Shown here: in pieces, positions 60,591 through 64,000 of the stretch
Layout: every line of letters starts with the position of its first letter
Numbering within the stretch: position 1 is the first letter of the stretch
Position numbers and translations under genes: made by a program
Notes under the pieces: model-generated
What the model was told of the DNA's origin: nothing
The model's database searches: none
What the model saw: only the letters and a program-made list of their open reading frames with translations
DNA from: Herbaspirillum sp. SJZ106
GTDB lineage: Bacteria; Pseudomonadota; Gammaproteobacteria; Burkholderiales; Burkholderiaceae_D
Direction: 5' to 3'
Length of the DNA stretch: 64,000 nt
Assembly (NCBI RefSeq): GCF_006715495.1
Contig: NZ_VFNI01000002.1
Span: 310,001 to 374,000 of the forward strand

Positions 60591-62045
60591 ATGCTACAAC
60601 TGAAAGATCCTACCCTGCTGCGTCAGCAGGCTTACATCAACGGTGTCTGGTGCGACGCCGACAGCGGCGAAACCATTGCCGTCACCAATCCTGCCACCGG
60701 CCTGCAGATCGGCACGGTGCCGAAGATGGGCGCAGCCGAAACACGGCGTGCCATCGCTGCGGCGAACCATGCTTGGAAGGCATGGCGCGCGAAAACAGGA
60801 AAAGAGCGCAGCATCGTCCTGCGCAAATGGAACGACCTGATACTGGCAAATGCCGATGATCTGGCCCTGATCATGACCACCGAACAAGGCAAGCCTCTGG
60901 CCGAAGCCAAAGGTGAAATCGCCTATGCTGCATCGTTCATCGAATGGTTTGCCGAAGAGGCCAAGCGTATTTACGGCGACACTATTCCTTCGCCGTCGAC
61001 AACCAGCCGCATCGTCGTGACCAAGGAGCCGATCGGTGTCTGCGCTGCCATCACGCCGTGGAATTTCCCGGCGGCGATGATCACGCGCAAGGCCGGGCCT
61101 GCGCTGGCGGCCGGATGCCCGATGGTGCTCAAACCGGCGGAAGCCACACCCTATTCGGCCTTGGCATTGGCGGTGCTGGCTGAGCGCGCCGGCATTCCGT
61201 CCGGCGTCTTCAGCGTGCTGACCGGGGTATCGCGTGCCATCGGTGGCGAAATGACCGGCAACCCGACGGTGCGCAAGTTGACGTTTACCGGCTCGACCGA
61301 AGTCGGCCGTATCCTGATGGAGCAATGCGCCCCAACCATCAAGAAATTGTCGCTGGAACTGGGCGGCAATGCGCCTTTCATCGTGTTTGATGACGCCGAT
61401 TTGGACGCCGCAGTTGAAGGTGCCATCGCATCAAAATACCGTAACGCAGGCCAGACTTGCGTCTGCGCCAATCGTTTGTACGTACAGGACGCAGTGTATG
61501 ATGCCTTCGCTGAAAAACTGGTGGTGGCGGTACGAAAACTGAAAGTCGGCGACGGCGTCGAGGCCGGCGTGACCCAAGGCCCGCTGATCGACGACAAAGC
61601 TGTGCAGAAGATTGAAGAACATGTCGCCGATGCCGTCGCCAAAGGCGGCCGAGTACTACTGGGAGGAAAACGCCATGCACTCGGACACAGCTTCTTCGAG
61701 CCGACAGTGATCGCCGACGTTACTTCCGGCATGCGCGTGGCTAAGGAGGAAACTTTCGGCCCGATGGCGCCGCTGTTCCGCTTCAAGAGCGACGAAGACG
61801 TCCTGGCGATGGCTAACGATACCGAATTTGGCTTGGCAAGTTATTTCTTCTCGCGCGATATTGGCCGCATCTGGCGTATCGCGGAAGGACTGGAAAGCGG
61901 CATGGTGGGCATTAATACCGGCCTGATTTCTAACGAAGTGGCGCCCTTCGGCGGCGTCAAGCAATCGGGTCTGGGTCGCGAAGGTTCGCACTATGGTATT
62001 GACGATTATCTGGTGGTCAAGTACCTGTGCATGGGGGGCATTTGA
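60591..62045 (+). CDS. gabD: Succinate-semialdehyde-type dehydrogenase
   Basis: The 484-residue enzyme has the GabD pattern: LKDPTLLRQQAYINGVW, MTTEQGKPLAEAKGEI, TPWNFPAAMITRKAGPALAAGC, FTGSTEVGR, catalytic Glu in LELGGNAPF, catalytic Cys in NAGQTCVCANR, and SGLGREGSHYGIDDYL at the end. It oxidises succinate semialdehyde to succinate, or a similar semialdehyde. Together with the class III aminotransferase it could complete GABA-type breakdown. The 288-bp gap before it (60303-60590) shows no convincing gene. Confidence 0.88.
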   Translation: MLQLKDPTLLRQQAYINGVWCDADSGETIAVTNPATGLQIGTVPKMGAAETRRAIAAANHAWKAWRAKTGKERSIVLRKWNDLILANADDLALIMTTEQGKPLAEAKGEIAYAASFIEWFAEEAKRIYGDTIPSPSTTSRIVVTKEPIGVCAAITPWNFPAAMITRKAGPALAAGCPMVLKPAEATPYSALALAVLAERAGIPSGVFSVLTGVSRAIGGEMTGNPTVRKLTFTGSTEVGRILMEQCAPTIKKLSLELGGNAPFIVFDDADLDAAVEGAIASKYRNAGQTCVCANRLYVQDAVYDAFAEKLVVAVRKLKVGDGVEAGVTQGPLIDDKAVQKIEEHVADAVAKGGRVLLGGKRHALGHSFFEPTVIADVTSGMRVAKEETFGPMAPLFRFKSDEDVLAMANDTEFGLASYFFSRDIGRIWRIAEGLESGMVGINTGLISNEVAPFGGVKQSGLGREGSHYGIDDYLVVKYLCMGGI

Positions 62046-62120
62046 CGGTCGCTATCCGTCCTGGCGCAAGCCGGGATCCAATGTCTTTCGTTGTACCTCA
62101 ACGCCGCTCAACGACACTGG

Positions 62121-62140
62121 GTCCTGACCTTTGTCAGGAC
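62121..62140. other. Hairpin between convergent gabD and slyX
   Basis: GTCCTGAC (62121-62128) pairs with GTCAGGAC (62133-62140) around a 4-base loop. No T-run follows, so termination here is uncertain. Confidence 0.35.
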
Positions 62141-62180
62141 GACGGAGAGAATTTCAACTTCACTGAATAGTGTTTGTTGC

Positions 62181-62390
62181 TTAATAATGTGGCGGCTTCT
62201 CGTTGGCCGCGGCGCGGTCCTGGCTGGCGTCGGACAATTCGCGGAAGCGCTTGGCCAGCGCGCCCAGCAGCATTTCCAGTTCGTCGATCTTCTTTTGCTG
62301 GCGATAGACGGCCTGGTTCAGCTCGTCTACCAGGTGTTCCTGGTGCGCCAGCTTGGTTTCGATGTCGATGATGCGGTCTTCGCTGCTCAC
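62181..62390 (-). CDS. slyX: SlyX family protein
   Basis: A 69-residue, strongly coiled-coil protein beginning VSSEDRIIDIETKLAHQEHL and DELNQAVYRQQKKIDELE, the SlyX pattern; it ends in PPHY, the family's characteristic C-terminus. The start is GTG at 62390, overlapping the stop of the upstream flavoprotein gene (GTGA, 62387-62390). Its function is unknown. It reads within a larger open frame that is only a shadow of the flavoprotein gene. Confidence 0.88.
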   Translation of the reverse strand: MSSEDRIIDIETKLAHQEHLVDELNQAVYRQQKKIDELEMLLGALAKRFRELSDASQDRAAANEKPPHY

Positions 62391-63661
62391 TTCTGTAGCT
62401 CCTGTTGGGTGGACAGCCAGTGTAATACAGCGGCGCCGGCGGCGTGGCCGGTGGCGAAGCAGGCGGTCAGCAGGTAGCCGCCGGTGGGCGCTTCCCAGTC
62501 CAGCATCTCGCCGGCGCAGAAGACGCCGGGCAAGGCGCGCAGCATCAGCGCGTCGTCCAGTGCCTCGAAGCTGACGCCGCCTGCGCTGCTGATGGCTTCG
62601 GCGATCGGGCGCGGACGCGTCGGCGCCAGCGGCAGCGCCTTGATGGCGCGCGCCAGTCTGGCGGCGTCGGCGAAGTCTTCCTTGCTGGCGCATTCGCGCA
62701 GCAGGCCGGCCTTGACGCCCTTGAGATGCAAACGGCTTTGCAGGTGGCTGGACATGGAGCGCGCGCCGCGCGGATGGGCCAGTTCGGCCTGCACCTTTTC
62801 CAGCGTCCAGTCGGGCAACAGGTCGAGGTACAGGTGCGCCTGCCCGTTGGCGGTGATGGCGTCGCGCAGGCTGGCCGACAAGGCGTAGACCAGGCTGCCT
62901 TCGATGCCGTGGGCGGTGACGATGAACTCGCCGCGGCGGTTGAGCATGCCGCCATTGGGCCGTGCCACGCTGGCCACCACCGGTTTGACCGGCGCGCCGG
63001 CGAAGCGTGTGCGGAAGTGTTCGCTCCAGGCCAGGTCGAAACCGCAATTGGCCGGCTGCAGCGGCGCTACTTCGACTTGCTTTTGTTGCAGCAGCGGCGC
63101 CCAGGCGCCGTCCGAACCCAGGCGCGGCCAGCTGCCGCCGCCCAGGGCCAGCACCACGGCGTCGGCCTGCGCACTGATTTCGCCGGCGGGCGTCGACAGG
63201 CGCAGCGAACCGTCTTCGTTCCAGCCCAGCCAGCGATGCCGCATGTGGAAGCGCACGCCCGATTCGCGCAAGCGATGCAGCCATGCGCGCAGCAGCGGCG
63301 CCGCTTTCATCTCAAGCGGGAACACGCGCCCGGAGCTGCCGACGAAGGTATCGATCCCCAGCGCATGAATCCAGGCGCGCAGGCGTTCCGAGTCGAAGCG
63401 GCGGATGAAGGGCGCCAATTGTTCGCGGCGGTCGCCGTAGCGCGGCAGGAAGTCCGGCTGCGGCTCGGAATGCGTGATGTTCATGCCGCCGACGCCGGCC
63501 AGCAGGAACTTGCGGCCGGCCGAGGGCATGGCGTCGTAGACGTCGACATCTATGTCTGCGCCTTGCTGCGCCAGCACTTCAGCCGCCATCAGGCCGGCCG
63601 GGCCGGCGCCGATCACGGCCACGCGCGCGCGGCCGGGGGAAAGGAAAGGTAAATTGTGCAT
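62387..63661 (-). CDS. BaiN/HI0933-like FAD-dependent oxidoreductase (TIGR03862 type)
   Basis: The 424-residue flavoprotein has VAVIGAGPAGLMAAEVLAQQG near the start, AGRKFLLAGVGGMNITHSEP, ADAVVLALGGGSWPRLGSDG and the C-terminal FCAGEMLDWEAPTGGYLLT. This matches the HI0933/BaiN family, whose members are putative NAD(P)/FAD dehydrogenases. Its stop overlaps the slyX start. It follows an amino-acid ABC permease gene on the same strand, with 37 bp between. Confidence 0.88.
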   Translation of the reverse strand: MHNLPFLSPGRARVAVIGAGPAGLMAAEVLAQQGADIDVDVYDAMPSAGRKFLLAGVGGMNITHSEPQPDFLPRYGDRREQLAPFIRRFDSERLRAWIHALGIDTFVGSSGRVFPLEMKAAPLLRAWLHRLRESGVRFHMRHRWLGWNEDGSLRLSTPAGEISAQADAVVLALGGGSWPRLGSDGAWAPLLQQKQVEVAPLQPANCGFDLAWSEHFRTRFAGAPVKPVVASVARPNGGMLNRRGEFIVTAHGIEGSLVYALSASLRDAITANGQAHLYLDLLPDWTLEKVQAELAHPRGARSMSSHLQSRLHLKGVKAGLLRECASKEDFADAARLARAIKALPLAPTRPRPIAEAISSAGGVSFEALDDALMLRALPGVFCAGEMLDWEAPTGGYLLTACFATGHAAGAAVLHWLSTQQELQK

Positions 63662-63698
63662 GCTTGTTCCAGGCGCGCTGATCGCGCCGGTTGGCGGT

Positions 63699-64000
63699 TC
63701 AGCGGCGGTGCGGCGCGCTGTACTTGTGTTCCAGGCGGGCCACGACCAGCGCCAGGCAAATGGTCATGGCGAAGTAGATCACGGAAATGGTGATGTAGGG
63801 TTCCCAATAGCGCGCATAGGTGCCGGCCACGGTACGCGCGGCATAGGCCAGCTCGGCCAGGCCGATGGCCGAGACCAGCGAGGAATCCTTGAGCAGAGTG
63901 ATGGCTTCGTTGCCCAGCGGCGGCAGCATGCGGCGAAACGCCTGCGGCAGCACCACGTAGCGCATGGTCAGGCCGTAGTTCATGCCCAGGCTGGCGGCGG
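63699..64000 (-). CDS. Amino acid ABC transporter permease, 3' part (5' end outside window)
   Basis: The frame continues past the right edge, so only about 100 C-terminal residues are seen. The EAA loop region SLGMNYGLTMRYVVLPQAFR followed by RMLPPLGNEAITLLKDSSL is typical of polar amino acid (HisM/GlnP-type) permeases, as is the last membrane segment ITISVIYFAMTICLALVVARLE. The substrate-binding protein and ATPase genes should lie beyond the window. Confidence 0.88.
   Translation of the reverse strand, partial: AASLGMNYGLTMRYVVLPQAFRRMLPPLGNEAITLLKDSSLVSAIGLAELAYAARTVAGTYARYWEPYITISVIYFAMTICLALVVARLEHKYSAPHRR

Overview
The window reads as chromosomal DNA of a GC-rich betaproteobacterium, most likely Oxalobacteraceae/Burkholderiales (Herbaspirillum-like). 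This rests on codon use, on the rpmH-rnpA-yidD-yidC-mnmE block, on the prkA-yeaH-spoVR set, and on the type of catabolic genes. No database was searched, so the genus is inference. Bases 1-27,500 are mostly housekeeping and dense: the end of an ornithine aminotransferase, a DDAH/citrulline-hydrolase-like enzyme, SAH/MTA nucleosidase divergent from metH, a WGR-domain protein, an MFS transporter, MarC, a LON-domain protein, the spoVR-yeaH-prkA stress operon, the rpmH-mnmE block, a nitroreductase, tRNA-Asp, a LysR regulator with a class II aldolase, a stand-alone EF-G, a TetR regulator and rdgC.

From about 27.6 kb to 62 kb the window is accessory and catabolic. The first part (dinB, APC permease, NTF2-like protein, FAD amine oxidase, about 27.8-33 kb) is visibly less GC-rich. 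Two paralogous AraC regulators (33006 and 37794) flank an APC permease and an aldehyde dehydrogenase. An IclR gene is divergent from a ten-gene operon: ThDP decarboxylase-like enzyme, SDR, BNR propeller, VOC, DUF1185, alpha/beta hydrolase, NIPSNAP, FAD hydroxylase, ALDH and a chemoreceptor. Next comes a class III aminotransferase followed by a DUF1329-DUF1302-RND-Ycf48-like envelope module, an azoreductase, a cytochrome b561 and a succinate-semialdehyde-type dehydrogenase. The right edge holds slyX, a BaiN-like flavoprotein and the end of an amino-acid ABC permease, all on the minus strand.

The main discovery is a shared promoter element. A 19-bp motif (best copy TGCCAATTTGGGCTAAAGG) lies upstream of five separate transcription units in the accessory region. 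In every case a -10-like hexamer begins 36-37 bases after the motif start (35-36 for the aldehyde dehydrogenase, depending on the hexamer chosen), so the motif sits where an AraC-type activator covering -35 would bind. This joins the amine oxidase operon, an APC permease, an aldehyde dehydrogenase, the ten-gene operon and the aminotransferase/envelope operon into one probable regulon. The two AraC paralogues also share about 100 bp of upstream sequence and, just before their ribosome binding sites, a hairpin with two compensatory base-pair changes. I infer an amine (possibly aromatic amine) uptake, oxidation and chemotaxis system; its substrate is not evident from the sequence.
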